DNA of 64,000 bases from Alsobacter metallidurans (GTDB lineage: Bacteria > Pseudomonadota > Alphaproteobacteria > Rhizobiales > Beijerinckiaceae). The first letter of the stretch is position 1. Each line of letters starts with the position of its first letter. Below, in pieces: positions 17,875-26,267 of this stretch. The position numbers and the translations under genes are program-made. The DNA is taken from assembly GCF_014636935.1 (NCBI RefSeq), contig NZ_BMES01000001.1, positions 1,369,782 to 1,433,781 of the forward strand. Reading direction: 5' to 3'. Under the pieces are notes generated by a model. That model searched no databases. It was not told where the DNA came from and was given only the letters and a program-made list of their open reading frames with translations.

Positions 17875-17965
17875 GAACGGCTCCCCCTTCTTCAGGAAGG
17901 GCGCGGAAGCCTTTCAAAGATGGTCGCCGCGCCCTGGATCACGCTGCACGCAACACATACACACG

Positions 17966-17991
17966 AACCCGGGCGGCGAACCGCCCGGGTT
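17966..17991 (-). terminator. GC-rich hairpin terminator
   Basis: AACCCGGGCGG and CCGCCCGGGTT form an 11-base stem with a 4-base loop, 8 bases after the stop of the DUF2267-like gene. No long T-run follows. It probably ends or attenuates that transcript before the DUF4332 gene. Confidence 0.6.
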
Positions 17992-17998
17992 GAAGACG

Positions 17999-18388
17999 TC
18001 AGACGAATTGGCCGAGGCCCGGCACCGCGCCCACGATGGCGCCCATTGTGTCCTCGCCGGCCTTCTCGCGGCCGTAAGCGAAGAGCTCCTTGCCGAGCAC
18101 CTGCATCTGGTCCATCGACAGCCCGGCCGAGGTCAGCTTGCCGGCCAGCGCCATCAGGCCGCCGCCGCCCATCATGCCGCCGATCGCCCCCATGATGCCG
18201 CCACCGCTTCCGCCTTCCGCATGCGCGGCCGCGAGTTCCTGCGAGCCCGGCATGGCGTTGAACATGGTGGCGACGTCCTCGGCCGGAGCCTCCTTCTGCA
18301 GGAACCCCAGGATGATGCCGACCGCCTTGGTGGTCATGGCCGCATCCATGCCGGATGCGGCGCTGATGCGTTGAATGAGCTCTTCCAT
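17999..18388 (-). CDS. Small helical Gly-rich protein, DUF2267/DUF2780-like
   Basis: A 129-residue protein. The N-terminal helices (MEELIQRISAASGMDAAMTT, then AVGIILGFLQKEAP) resemble the DUF2267-type fold. A Gly/Met-rich middle (GGIMGAIGGMMGGGGLM) and a C-terminal helix with KELFAYGREKAGEDTMG follow. No signal peptide. GGGAG lies before the ATG. The family is common in rhizobia but has no assigned function, and the exact Pfam assignment is uncertain. Confidence 0.65.
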   Translation of the reverse strand: MEELIQRISAASGMDAAMTTKAVGIILGFLQKEAPAEDVATMFNAMPGSQELAAAHAEGGSGGGIMGAIGGMMGGGGLMALAGKLTSAGLSMDQMQVLGKELFAYGREKAGEDTMGAIVGAVPGLGQFV

Positions 18389-18566
18389 GTCGTCTCCCTG
18401 TGGCGGCCTGCGCCACGCTTTGGGCCATCATCAGGGCCCGCTTGCCGATTCACAAGAGTATACATGTAAACCATCTCGTGGGGCGTTGGCGAGGCGCCCT
18501 CAGCTTGTATAACGTGCGCCAAAGCAATGCGCGGGAGGGGATTCCGCGCCGGAGACGAGCAGCGCC

Positions 18567-20108
18567 ATGGCGGACGACAGCGTAATCATCGGACACAGCG
18601 AAAAGCCCGAGCAGCTGCTGCTGAAGCTCGCCAACCGACACGGCCTCGTCACCGGCGCCACCGGCACCGGCAAGACCGTGACCCTGCAGGTGCTGGCCGA
18701 AGGCCTCTCCAACGCCGGCGTCCCGGTGTTCGCCGCCGACGTAAAGGGTGACCTGTCGGGCCTCGCCGCCATGGGCGAGCCCAGGGACGCCTTCGTGAAG
18801 CGCGCCAAGGACATGGGCTACGACTACCAGCCCGACGATTTCCCGGTGACGTTCTGGGACCTGTTCGGCCAGCAGGGCCACCCCATCCGGGCCACCGTCC
18901 TGGAGATGGGCCCGCTTCTGATGGCGCGCCTGTTCGAGCTCAACGACACGCAGGAAGGCGTGCTCAACATCGCGTTCCGCATCGCGGACGACCAGCAGCT
19001 GCCGCTGATCGACCTCAAGGACCTCCGGCTTCTCCTCAACGAGATGACAAAGGACGACGGCCTCAAGCCCGTCGCCATGCAGTACGGCAACGTGGCGGAC
19101 GCCACGGTCGGCTCCATCCTGCGCCAGCTGCTGGTGCTCGAGAACCAGGGCGCAACCAAGTTCTTTGGCGAGCCGGCTCTGCAGATCACCGATTTCATGC
19201 GCCTGGATCGCACCGGCCGGGGGATGATCAACATCCTGGCCGCCGACAAGCTCATGGCCAACCCGCGGCTCTACGCCACTTTCCTGCTGTGGATGCTGTC
19301 GGAGCTGTTCGAGCAGCTGCCCGAGGTGGGCGATCCCGAGAAGCCCAAGCTCGTCTTCTTTTTCGACGAGGCGCATCTCCTGTTCAACAATGCCCCCAAG
19401 GCGCTGCTGGAAGCCGTCGAGCAGGTCGTGCGGCTCATCCGCTCCAAGGGCGTGGGCATCTACTTTGTCACCCAGAACCCCCTGGACGTGCCCGAGACCG
19501 TGCTGGCGCAGCTCGGCAACCGCGTCCAGCACGCGCTGCGCGCCTTCACGCCGCGCGACCAGCGGGCCGTCAAGGCCGCCGCCACCACGTTCCGGCAGAA
19601 CCCCAAGATCAACACCGAGGAAGCCATCACGCAGCTCGGCGTCGGCGAGGCGCTGGTGTCCATGCTGGAGGGCAAGGGCATCCCCGAAATGGTGTCTCGC
19701 ACGCTGATCAAGCCGCCCTCGGCCCGCGTCGGTCCGGTCACGCCCGAGGAGCGGAACGGCGTCATGGCGGCCAGCGGCCTTCGCGGAAAGTACGACACGG
19801 CAGTCGACGGCGAGTCCGCCTACGAGATCCTCACCAAGCGCCGCGGCCTGCAGACGCCGCAGGCGGCGCCCGGCCAGACCGCGCCGGGAGCCCCGCAGGA
19901 GCAGGCGTCCTCCGGCGGCCTCGGCGGCATGCTGGGCGGCATCCTCGGCCAGCTCGCCGGCGGCGGAGGCTCCGCGAAGGGCGGCCGCGCCCGCATCAGC
20001 GTCACCGAACGCGTCATCACCAACATGGCCTCCTCGGCCGCCCGCACGGTCGGCACCCAGGTCGGCCGCGCCATCCTGCGCGGCGTGCTGGGGAGTTTGA
20101 TGAAGTAG
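18567..20108 (+). CDS. HerA-like ATPase (DUF853, YjgR family)
   Basis: A 513-residue P-loop ATPase. The Walker A is GATGTGKT (residues 30-37), followed by FAADVKGDLSGLA. The Walker B is LVFFFDEAHLLF near residue 265, and TQNPLDVPETVLAQLGNRVQ is the sensor and arginine-finger region. The C-terminus is a Gly-rich stretch and an SVTERVITNMASSAARTVG helix, as in the YjgR group. HerA homologues are hexameric DNA translocases, but this group lacks a NurA partner and its role is not established. Transcribed away from the DUF2267-like gene. Confidence 0.85.
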   Translation: MADDSVIIGHSEKPEQLLLKLANRHGLVTGATGTGKTVTLQVLAEGLSNAGVPVFAADVKGDLSGLAAMGEPRDAFVKRAKDMGYDYQPDDFPVTFWDLFGQQGHPIRATVLEMGPLLMARLFELNDTQEGVLNIAFRIADDQQLPLIDLKDLRLLLNEMTKDDGLKPVAMQYGNVADATVGSILRQLLVLENQGATKFFGEPALQITDFMRLDRTGRGMINILAADKLMANPRLYATFLLWMLSELFEQLPEVGDPEKPKLVFFFDEAHLLFNNAPKALLEAVEQVVRLIRSKGVGIYFVTQNPLDVPETVLAQLGNRVQHALRAFTPRDQRAVKAAATTFRQNPKINTEEAITQLGVGEALVSMLEGKGIPEMVSRTLIKPPSARVGPVTPEERNGVMAASGLRGKYDTAVDGESAYEILTKRRGLQTPQAAPGQTAPGAPQEQASSGGLGGMLGGILGQLAGGGGSAKGGRARISVTERVITNMASSAARTVGTQVGRAILRGVLGSLMK

Positions 20109-20147
20109 GGAGAGGGTGCTGCTTTCCGAAGGCGTGCTCGACAGGCC

Positions 20148-20184
20148 GTTTTATGTACAGAACCTCGGGTTTTGTCCATAAAAC
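20148..20184. promoter_or_regulatory. Dyad 1 upstream of the nucleotidyltransferase-fold gene
   Basis: GTTTTATGTACA and TGTCCATAAAAC form a 12-base imperfect dyad (11 of 12 pairs) around a 13-base centre, in a locally AT-rich stretch about 85 bases before the gene at 20267. It may be an operator, or a terminator for the HerA-like gene that ends at 20108. Confidence 0.45.
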
Positions 20185-20227
20185 GGGGAGCAGCGATCAC
20201 GCCTGTTAGCTCGGCGCGTCTTGCGCA

Positions 20228-20260
20228 GTTGTAGACAAATTCAGCATTTCCGTCTACAAC
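20228..20260. promoter_or_regulatory. Dyad 2 immediately before the nucleotidyltransferase-fold gene
   Basis: GTTGTAGAC and GTCTACAAC form a perfect 9-base dyad with a 15-base spacer that ends 6 bases before the ATG at 20267. In the mRNA it would hide the ribosome binding region; in DNA it is a plausible operator. No Shine-Dalgarno sequence is visible between the dyad and the ATG. Confidence 0.5.
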
Positions 20261-20266
20261 TCGCTG

Positions 20267-21310
20267 ATGAAGAAGCTCTCCCTTCCATTGTTGACGCTCT
20301 ACGCCGACGTGCAGCAGCAACTGCAGACTACGGTCGCTTTGCCGGGCTCTGTGTACGAGCAGGACGTCAAGGGGCGGCCCTACCTTCGCGCGGCCGTCAA
20401 TGTTGGCGCCGGCCGTCGCATGATGCATCTCGGCCCGGCGGACGATCCCGAAGCGAAGGCCGCGGCTGAGCGCATCCGGGCCGAGATGCGTCTTTCGCGA
20501 GAACGGCGGCGCATCGTCCGAACCCTGCGCGAGGCTGGCTTTGGCAACCCTGGCCCAGACCTGGGCGCCGTGCTGGAGGCGGTCGCCGCGGCGGGCCTGT
20601 TCCAGGCTGGCGCGGTTCTGGTTGGCACAGGCGCATACCAGTGCATGTCGGCGCTGGTCGGAGCCGCTCTGCCGGCAAGCGCCATGACGACCCAGGACGC
20701 TGACATCGCGACCGCGACCCTTACGCTCACCGCGAACGCTGTCGAGTTGACGTCGGACGAACCCGAACCGCCCGTCCGGCGCGGCAAGAAGGGGCGACCC
20801 GCGCTGCTCGAAATCCTGCGCTGGGCCGATCGGAGCTTCGATCCCATCCCTGATCTGAACCCGCGCGCCTTGCCTGCACGCTATCGATCGGCTTCCGGCT
20901 TCGTCGTCGACGTCCTGGCGCCCCGGCTTCGCCGCAGCGACCCTAGCCCCATCGGCATTCCGGAGTTGAATGCCGGCGGCCTGCTGCTCCAGCACCTTGA
21001 TTGGCTCATCGCGGAAACGCAGGACGCTGTCGCGCTTCACGGATCCGGCATCTTGGTCCGCGTGCCTGTTCCGGCCCGGTACGCCGTTCATAAGCTCATC
21101 ATCGCGCAGAAGCGCTTGAGCGGGGATGGATCCAAGCGCTTCAAGGATCTGGAGCAGGCGCGAGCCATGATCGAGGTTCTGCGCGACCGAGACCGCTTCG
21201 CCCTTGCGGACGCATTGGAGGACGCTCGCGGACGCGGCGACAAGGGTTGGGCGGCGCCGATCGACAATTCGCTCGCGGAACTTGGCGTCAAGATCGACGA
21301 TCTCCTCTGA
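20267..21310 (+). CDS. GSU2403-like nucleotidyltransferase-fold protein
   Basis: A 347-residue cytoplasmic protein. Residues around 140-150 contain MTTQDADIATATL, the kind of acidic strand that binds metal in MNT/AbiEii-type nucleotidyltransferases. A basic PPVRRGKKGRPALLEIL segment follows, then a helical C-terminal half with VHKLIIAQKRL and KRFKDLEQARAMIEVL, as in GSU2403-family proteins. Base composition is slightly less GC-rich than neighbours. Two palindromes precede it. It stands alone with no evident antitoxin or toxin gene beside it, so assigning it to a defence or toxin-antitoxin role is only a guess. Confidence 0.7.
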   Translation: MKKLSLPLLTLYADVQQQLQTTVALPGSVYEQDVKGRPYLRAAVNVGAGRRMMHLGPADDPEAKAAAERIRAEMRLSRERRRIVRTLREAGFGNPGPDLGAVLEAVAAAGLFQAGAVLVGTGAYQCMSALVGAALPASAMTTQDADIATATLTLTANAVELTSDEPEPPVRRGKKGRPALLEILRWADRSFDPIPDLNPRALPARYRSASGFVVDVLAPRLRRSDPSPIGIPELNAGGLLLQHLDWLIAETQDAVALHGSGILVRVPVPARYAVHKLIIAQKRLSGDGSKRFKDLEQARAMIEVLRDRDRFALADALEDARGRGDKGWAAPIDNSLAELGVKIDDLL

Positions 21311-21377
21311 CCTCGCCTTGCGCCACGCGCCCGGCCGGATATGCTCCCCGGCCTTCCCGTCACTGCGAGTATATCCC

Positions 21378-22763
21378 ATGTCCGAACTCGATGCCGTTCT
21401 CGCCAAAATCGACGCCGATCTCGATGCGTCCCTGGAGCGGCTGTTCGAATTTCTGCGCATTCCGTCTATTTCCACCGACTCGGCCTTCAAGGACGACTGC
21501 AAGCGCGCCGCCGAATGGCTGGCCGCGGACGTCAAGACTCTGGGCTTCGAGGACGCCGGGCTGAAGCCGACGGGCGGCCACCCGGTGGTGCTCGGCCATG
21601 CGCCCAAGCCCGGCAAGAAGCACGTGATGTTCTACGGCCATTACGACGTGCAGCCGGTGGACCCGCTGAACCTGTGGGAGACGCCGCCCTTCGAGCCGCG
21701 GCTCACGACCCTGCCGGACGGTCGCAAGGTCATCACCGCGCGCGGCGCCTGCGACGACAAGGGCCAGGTCATGACCTTCCTGGAGGCCTGCCGGGCGTGG
21801 AAGGCCGTCACGGGATCGCTGCCGGTCGGGATCACGCTGCTGGTGGAGGGGGCCGAGGAGGACGGCTCCAAGTTCCTGCCCGAATTCGTGGAGGCCAACC
21901 GGGAGACGCTGAAGTCCGACGTCGTGCTGGTGTGCGACACCGGCATGTGGGACGGCGACACGCCCATGATCACCACCGGCCTGCGCGGCATGGTGTACGA
22001 GGAGGTGATCGTCACCTGCGCCAACCGCGACCTCCATTCCGGCCTGTTCGGCGGCGGCGCGCAGAACCCCATCCGCGTCCTCTCGCGCATCATCGCGGAC
22101 CTGCATGACGCGGACGGCCGCGTTACCCTGGAGGGCTTCTACGACGGCGTGCCCGAGACGCCGACCCAGGTGCTTGAGCAGTGGAAGGGCCTCGGCCTCA
22201 CCGAGGAGAGCTTCCTCGGCCCCATCGGCCTCTCCATCCCGGCCGGCGAAAAGGGCCGGATGCTGATCGAGCAGGTCCAGTCCCGCCCCACCTGCGACGC
22301 CAACGGCATCATCGGAGGCTACACGGGCGAGGGCGCCAAGACCGTGATCGCCGGCCAGGCCTCGGCCAAGATTTCGTTCCGCCTGGTCGGCGACCAGGAT
22401 CCAGAGAAGATCAGCGCCGCCTTCAAGGCGCACGTGCAGGCGCGCATCCCGGCCGATTGCTCGGTGGAGTTCATCAAGCACAAGGGCTCGCGCGCCATCC
22501 AGCTGCCCTACGACATGCCGGAGCTGACGGCGGCCCGCTCGGCCCTGCAGGAGGAGTGGGGCAAGGCGCCGGTGACGCTGGGCTCGGGCGGCTCCATCCC
22601 GATCGTCGGCGACTTCAAGCGCACGCTCGGCGTCGACAGCCTGCTGGTCGGCTTCGGTCTGGACGACGACCGGGTCCATTCGCCCAACGAGAAGTACGAC
22701 CTCAAGAGCTTCCACAAGGGCGCCCGTTCCTGGGCGCGCATTCTGGCCGCGCTGGCCGAGTGA
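21378..22763 (+). CDS. M20 family dipeptidase/metallopeptidase
   Basis: A 461-residue zinc-dependent exopeptidase. HVMFYGHYDVQPVDP carries the first metal His and Asp, ARGACDDKGQVM the bridging Asp, and LVEGAEEDGSKF the general base and metal Glu. HSPNEKYDLKSFHKG near the end supplies the last metal His. The central dimerisation domain contains NRDLHSGLFGGGAQNP. It matches the M20 dipeptidase group (carnosinase/CNDP-like). Start is the ATG at 21378; the frame is open upstream into noncoding DNA. Cytoplasmic, likely peptide turnover. Confidence 0.92.
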   Translation: MSELDAVLAKIDADLDASLERLFEFLRIPSISTDSAFKDDCKRAAEWLAADVKTLGFEDAGLKPTGGHPVVLGHAPKPGKKHVMFYGHYDVQPVDPLNLWETPPFEPRLTTLPDGRKVITARGACDDKGQVMTFLEACRAWKAVTGSLPVGITLLVEGAEEDGSKFLPEFVEANRETLKSDVVLVCDTGMWDGDTPMITTGLRGMVYEEVIVTCANRDLHSGLFGGGAQNPIRVLSRIIADLHDADGRVTLEGFYDGVPETPTQVLEQWKGLGLTEESFLGPIGLSIPAGEKGRMLIEQVQSRPTCDANGIIGGYTGEGAKTVIAGQASAKISFRLVGDQDPEKISAAFKAHVQARIPADCSVEFIKHKGSRAIQLPYDMPELTAARSALQEEWGKAPVTLGSGGSIPIVGDFKRTLGVDSLLVGFGLDDDRVHSPNEKYDLKSFHKGARSWARILAALAE

Positions 22764-22772
22764 CCATCGCGC

Positions 22773-22798
22773 GCCGCCCTTCCGCGCGGGAGGGCGGC
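22773..22798 (+). terminator. GC-rich hairpin after the M20 peptidase gene
   Basis: GCCGCCCT pairs with AGGGCGGC across a short loop, starting 10 bases after the stop codon at 22763. It lacks a clear T-run but is placed as a terminator would be. Confidence 0.5.
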
Positions 22799-22931
22799 CG
22801 CACCTGGGCGAAACGTAATCAAATGCGACCGTTAAGTGCGCGTCCGCCTTTAACCCTTCGGAAGTGACGCCGCCCTTATCGTACCGGTGGCTGGCCTGCG
22901 TACGAGGTTGGTCCTTGTACGAGTAGGCGTC

Positions 22932-23768
22932 ATGGCATCCACCCAGGTTCACATCATCGACCCTTGCGGCGGTGGCCTCATCCTCGTCCAGTGCGAAGAC
23001 GGCTCTCGCGTGCTGTATGGCTCCAACGTTTCGGCGGCGGGCCAGCAGGAGGTTGTGCAGCGCATCTTCGAGGTGCTCGAGGACGGCAAGATCGACTACT
23101 TCGTCCATAGCGGCGTCGAGGTCGACGGCAAGCTGGACTACGCCGCCATCGACGAATTCTTTCCCATCAAGGCCTTTGTCGAGCTCGCCGGCCAGGACAT
23201 CCAGCTGCCGCCGAGCTACCTCGCCTTCCGGGGCTCCCGCCCGGTGGAGATGCTGGAGCCCGACGACGTGCTCGGCTTCGGCGCCACCAACATCCGCGTC
23301 TTCGGCGCGCAGACCGGCCGCCCCATGCCGGGCGGCGTCTGGCGCCCCATCGCCCTCCATGTCGCGCACGAGACCGAAGCGGGCACGAACGCCCTGCTGG
23401 CGCTCGGCCACACCGGCGGGCTCGACTGGCTGGCGATCGAAAAGGAGCTGGCCGAGGAAATGAAGGCCGATTGCCTCGTGGTGAACGGCAACCTGCCGCT
23501 CGACATCGTCATCACCACCGGCGACCGCGTCGAGGTCAGCATCGACCACCTGCGCGCCATCGGCCCCAAGACGGTGGTAATGGGCGCCGAGCACGGCTCC
23601 AAGAACCCGCTGCGCAAGGCCGCGATCGACCTCTACGGCTGCTTCACCCGCGACAATGGCGGCGATCCCGTGCTGGACATGAAGAAGGACAGCTGGCTCG
23701 CCCTGAAGCTCGACGGCCAGAAGGTGAAAACCGAAACCGAGCCCCGCGCCCTCGGCATGGCCGCCTGA
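22932..23768 (+). CDS. Conserved hypothetical protein, possible degenerate metallo-beta-lactamase fold
   Basis: A 278-residue protein that I cannot place with confidence. Its start, VHIIDPCGGGLILVQCEDGS, then LYGSN, IDYFVHSG, and near the end TVVMGAEHGSKNPL, follows the strand order and HGSK motif of ComEC-type metallo-beta-lactamase domains. The HxHxDH metal motif expected after the IDYFVHSG strand is missing. It may therefore be a non-catalytic relative. No signal peptide. The ATG at 22932 is chosen because the similarity starts just after it. A strong terminator follows. Confidence 0.6.
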   Translation: MASTQVHIIDPCGGGLILVQCEDGSRVLYGSNVSAAGQQEVVQRIFEVLEDGKIDYFVHSGVEVDGKLDYAAIDEFFPIKAFVELAGQDIQLPPSYLAFRGSRPVEMLEPDDVLGFGATNIRVFGAQTGRPMPGGVWRPIALHVAHETEAGTNALLALGHTGGLDWLAIEKELAEEMKADCLVVNGNLPLDIVITTGDRVEVSIDHLRAIGPKTVVMGAEHGSKNPLRKAAIDLYGCFTRDNGGDPVLDMKKDSWLALKLDGQKVKTETEPRALGMAA

Positions 23769-23788
23769 GCTACTCCCAGCCCAAACAG

Positions 23789-23814
23789 AAACGCCGGCAG
23801 CGATGCCGGCGTTT
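23789..23814. terminator. Bidirectional terminator between convergent genes
   Basis: AAACGCCGGCA and TGCCGGCGTTT form a perfect 11-base stem with a 4-base loop, flanked by A-rich and T-rich ends. It ends the hypothetical gene on the plus strand and the receiver gene on the minus strand. Confidence 0.8.
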
Positions 23815-23845
23815 GGCGTTCGGGGATCTTGGCGCGTTCAGCGCC

Positions 23846-24232
23846 TCACGCCGCCTTCAGCACCGTCTTCACCCGCAGCTGCAGCGCGTTGGGGTCCACG
23901 GGCTTGAGGATGAAGGCGTCGACGCCGAGCTGCTTGGCCTGCCGCACCGTGTCCGATGAAGTCTCGCTGGTCGCCATGATCACGGGCGTGTGGCGCAGCA
24001 CCGGGTGTTGGCGAATGGCCTTCAGGAGCCCGAGGCCCGAGACGCCCCCCATGTGCATGTCAGTGATGATGAGGTCGTAGCGCACCGTCGTGAGCTTCTT
24101 GATGGCTTCTTCGCCGCTTTCGGCCCCGTCGATGGTCTCGAAACCCATTTGCAGCAAGGCGAAGCGCAGCAAACCCCGCATGCTCTTCTGGTCGTCCACG
24201 ACCAGAACCTTCTTCGACTTCAACTCCGACAT
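23846..24232 (-). CDS. Single-domain response regulator, CheY-like
   Basis: A 128-residue receiver domain without an output domain. Acidic pocket Asp13/Asp14 (VLVVDDQ), phosphoacceptor Asp58 (LIITDMHMGG), the switch Thr/Ser in IMATSET, and the conserved Lys in FILKPVD. AGGAG lies before the ATG at 24232. It may act in chemotaxis or as a phosphorelay intermediate. No kinase or chemotaxis operon adjoins it; a chemoreceptor gene at 39.5-41.2 kb is the nearest related gene. Confidence 0.9.
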   Translation of the reverse strand: MSELKSKKVLVVDDQKSMRGLLRFALLQMGFETIDGAESGEEAIKKLTTVRYDLIITDMHMGGVSGLGLLKAIRQHPVLRHTPVIMATSETSSDTVRQAKQLGVDAFILKPVDPNALQLRVKTVLKAA

Positions 24233-24462
24233 GCCGCTCTCCTGGAGGGGAGCCGCGCGATATGCAACGCGGTCCGCCAAAACACCCTGTCATGGTTGTG
24301 TAAACAGAAGCCTTCGGCGAGCTGCAGCGGACCATTTTACAACCGATCACAACCCTTCACGCCAACGATGAAGATTTGTCATCGCGCCCCCGCAATCCCT
24401 TCGTTGACCTTGGCCCCGGCGGGCGGTTCGATGCGGGCCATGCGATTCAACGGAGTGCTCCC

Positions 24463-25320
24463 ATGACCGAGTGGTCGAAAACCTGGACCTGGCTGGACGG
24501 CCAATGGCACGAGGGCAATCCGCCGATCCTCGGCCCCCGCTCGCACGCCTTCTGGCTCGGCTCCTCCGTGTTCGACGGCGCCCGCGCGTTCGAGGGCGTC
24601 ACGCCCGACCTCGACCTGCATCTCGGTCGCGTCAACCGCTCGGCCGAGGCCCTGAACCTCAAGGCCACGATGTCTGTCGGCCAGATGGTGGAGCTCGTCC
24701 AGGAGGGCGTGGCCAAGTTCGGCCACAACCCGGAGCTCTATATCCGCCCCATGTACTGGCCCGAATTCGGCGCCCAGGGCATGGTCGCGCCGGACGCCGA
24801 ATCGACCCGCTTCGCGCTCTGCATCCACGAGGCCCCGATGCCCACGGGCGAGGGCTCCGCCATCACGGCCTCGCCATTCCGCCGCCCCACCATCGAGACG
24901 ATGCCGGTGAACGCCAAGGCCGGCTGCCTCTACCCCAACAACGCCCGGGCGCTGCTGGAGGCCCGCAAGCGCGGCTTCGACAACTGCCTTCTCAACGACA
25001 TGCTCGGCAATGTCGCCGAGCTCGCCACCGCCAACGTCTTCATGGCGAAGGACGGCGTGCTGATGACCCCCATCGCCAACGGCTGCTTCCTGGCCGGCAT
25101 CACCCGCCAGCGCGTGCTGCAACTCGCCCGCAAGGCCGGCATGCCCACCGTTGAGGGCACGCTGCGCTACGCCGATTTCCAGTCCGCCGACGAGATCTTC
25201 TCCGTCGGCAACTACGGCAAGGTCCAGCCCGTCACCCGCATCGACGACCGCGATCTCCAGCCCGGCCCCCTCTACCGCAAGCTCCGCGACCTCTACTGGG
25301 AGTTCGCCCACGCCGGCTGA
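24463..25320 (+). CDS. Class IV PLP aminotransferase, branched-chain aminotransferase-like
   Basis: A 285-residue enzyme of fold type IV. The PLP lysine is Lys152 in VNAKAGCLYPNNAR. The phosphate-binding and specificity segments are LNDMLGNVAELATANVF and ANGCFLAGITRQRVL, and the N-terminus has SHAFWLGSSVFDGARAF. These fit an IlvE-type branched-chain aminotransferase; D-amino acid transaminase or aminodeoxychorismate lyase are less likely relatives. GGAG lies before the ATG at 24463. Stands alone, between the receiver gene and a repeat cluster. Confidence 0.85.
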   Translation: MTEWSKTWTWLDGQWHEGNPPILGPRSHAFWLGSSVFDGARAFEGVTPDLDLHLGRVNRSAEALNLKATMSVGQMVELVQEGVAKFGHNPELYIRPMYWPEFGAQGMVAPDAESTRFALCIHEAPMPTGEGSAITASPFRRPTIETMPVNAKAGCLYPNNARALLEARKRGFDNCLLNDMLGNVAELATANVFMAKDGVLMTPIANGCFLAGITRQRVLQLARKAGMPTVEGTLRYADFQSADEIFSVGNYGKVQPVTRIDDRDLQPGPLYRKLRDLYWEFAHAG

Positions 25321-25330
25321 AGGGCGCGAT

Positions 25331-25517
25331 GCGCCCCCTCTCCCCGGAACGGGGAGAGGGCCGGGGTGAGGGCCCTCGGACGGTGGGGCTTTCGCGAAAC
25401 CCCTCATCCGGCGCTTCGCGCCACCTTCTCCCCGTTCCGGGGCGAAGGGGACGCCCGGCGCCGCCGCCGCAAAGCGCCCCCTCTCCCCGGCACGGGGAGA
25501 GGGCTGGGGTGAGGGTC
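25331..25517. repeat. Interspersed palindromic repeat, family C (double unit)
   Basis: Two CCCCCTCTCCCCGG...GGGAGAGGG hairpins flank a middle part with CTCATCCGGCGCTTCGCGCC and CTTCTCCCCGTTCCGGGG. It directly follows the aminotransferase stop codon and could act as its transcript terminator. Confidence 0.75.
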
Positions 25518-25565
25518 GAGCGTTCAAGCGCCATACCCTTCACCCGAATCGGCTAGGCTCCCGCC

Positions 25566-25955
25566 ATGAAGCCGGCCCCCATCGTCCTTGCCGCCTTGCT
25601 CGCGAGCCTCGCGTTGCCGACACAGGCCCAGCAGGTCCCCGAGCACGCCATGCGGTATTCGCGCGACCGGGGAGGGGACTGCTCGGCCATGATCCCGTAT
25701 TATGGCCCCGCCGCGCTCTGGATCGGGCGCATCGCCGCGCAGCGGCCGATGGACGTGTCGTCGGACCGCATCTTCGCCGACCGGCGCGTCGCCGAATCCT
25801 GCTTCTTCACCGAGATCGAGTGCCGCACCTGGCTGGCGCGCCTGCAGATCGACTGGGCGCCGCGCCCCGGCTTCGCCGAGTGCCAGCCGGGCGACTACGG
25901 CGTCCGCCGGCGAGGGGGGCGGGCGCCGGGAAGCGGCCCGGTGATCAAGCCCTGA
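25566..25955 (+). CDS. Small secreted hypothetical protein
   Basis: A 129-residue protein with a clear Sec signal peptide (MKPAPIVLAALLASLALPTQ, cleaved after AQA or nearby). The mature part has four Cys residues (GGDCSAM, ESCFFTEIECRTW, AECQPGDYG), enough for two disulfides, and ends in a basic Gly-rich tail. I do not recognise the family. Small Cys-containing periplasmic proteins of this layout are common in Hyphomicrobiales. Standalone gene between two repeat blocks. Confidence 0.7.
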   Translation: MKPAPIVLAALLASLALPTQAQQVPEHAMRYSRDRGGDCSAMIPYYGPAALWIGRIAAQRPMDVSSDRIFADRRVAESCFFTEIECRTWLARLQIDWAPRPGFAECQPGDYGVRRRGGRAPGSGPVIKP

Positions 25956-26070
25956 GGCTCACGTCGCCAAGGACCGTCACCGCGCTACCCACAAGCCTTC
26001 ATCCTGGGAGCCCGGCCGGATCGTCAAGAATCCGCTCATCGTGAGCGCCTGGCCGGGAAATCAAGAATTC

Positions 26071-26210
26071 CCTCATCCTGAGGAGCATCGCCCCGTGGCG
26101 ATGCGTCTCGAAGGACGAGGGACTCCAGAGAAGCGAACCATTCCGGCGCTCTGGACCCCTCGTCCTTCGAGACGCCATGCGAAGACGCATGGCTCCTCAG
26201 GATGAGGGGC
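26071..26210. repeat. Interspersed palindromic repeat, family B
   Basis: CCTCATCCTGAGGAGCATCG to GGCTCCTCAGGATGAGGGG, with inner arms CGTCTCGAAGGACGAGGG and CCCTCGTCCTTCGAGACG. It is a clean two-armed palindrome of about 140 bases, and lies in the 312-base gap before murJ, where nothing else was recognised. Confidence 0.85.
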
Positions 26211-26267
26211 TTTGTAAGATTGACCAGCCAAGTCGCTGGCGGCGCCTCATCTTCGCTGTAACCGGCT

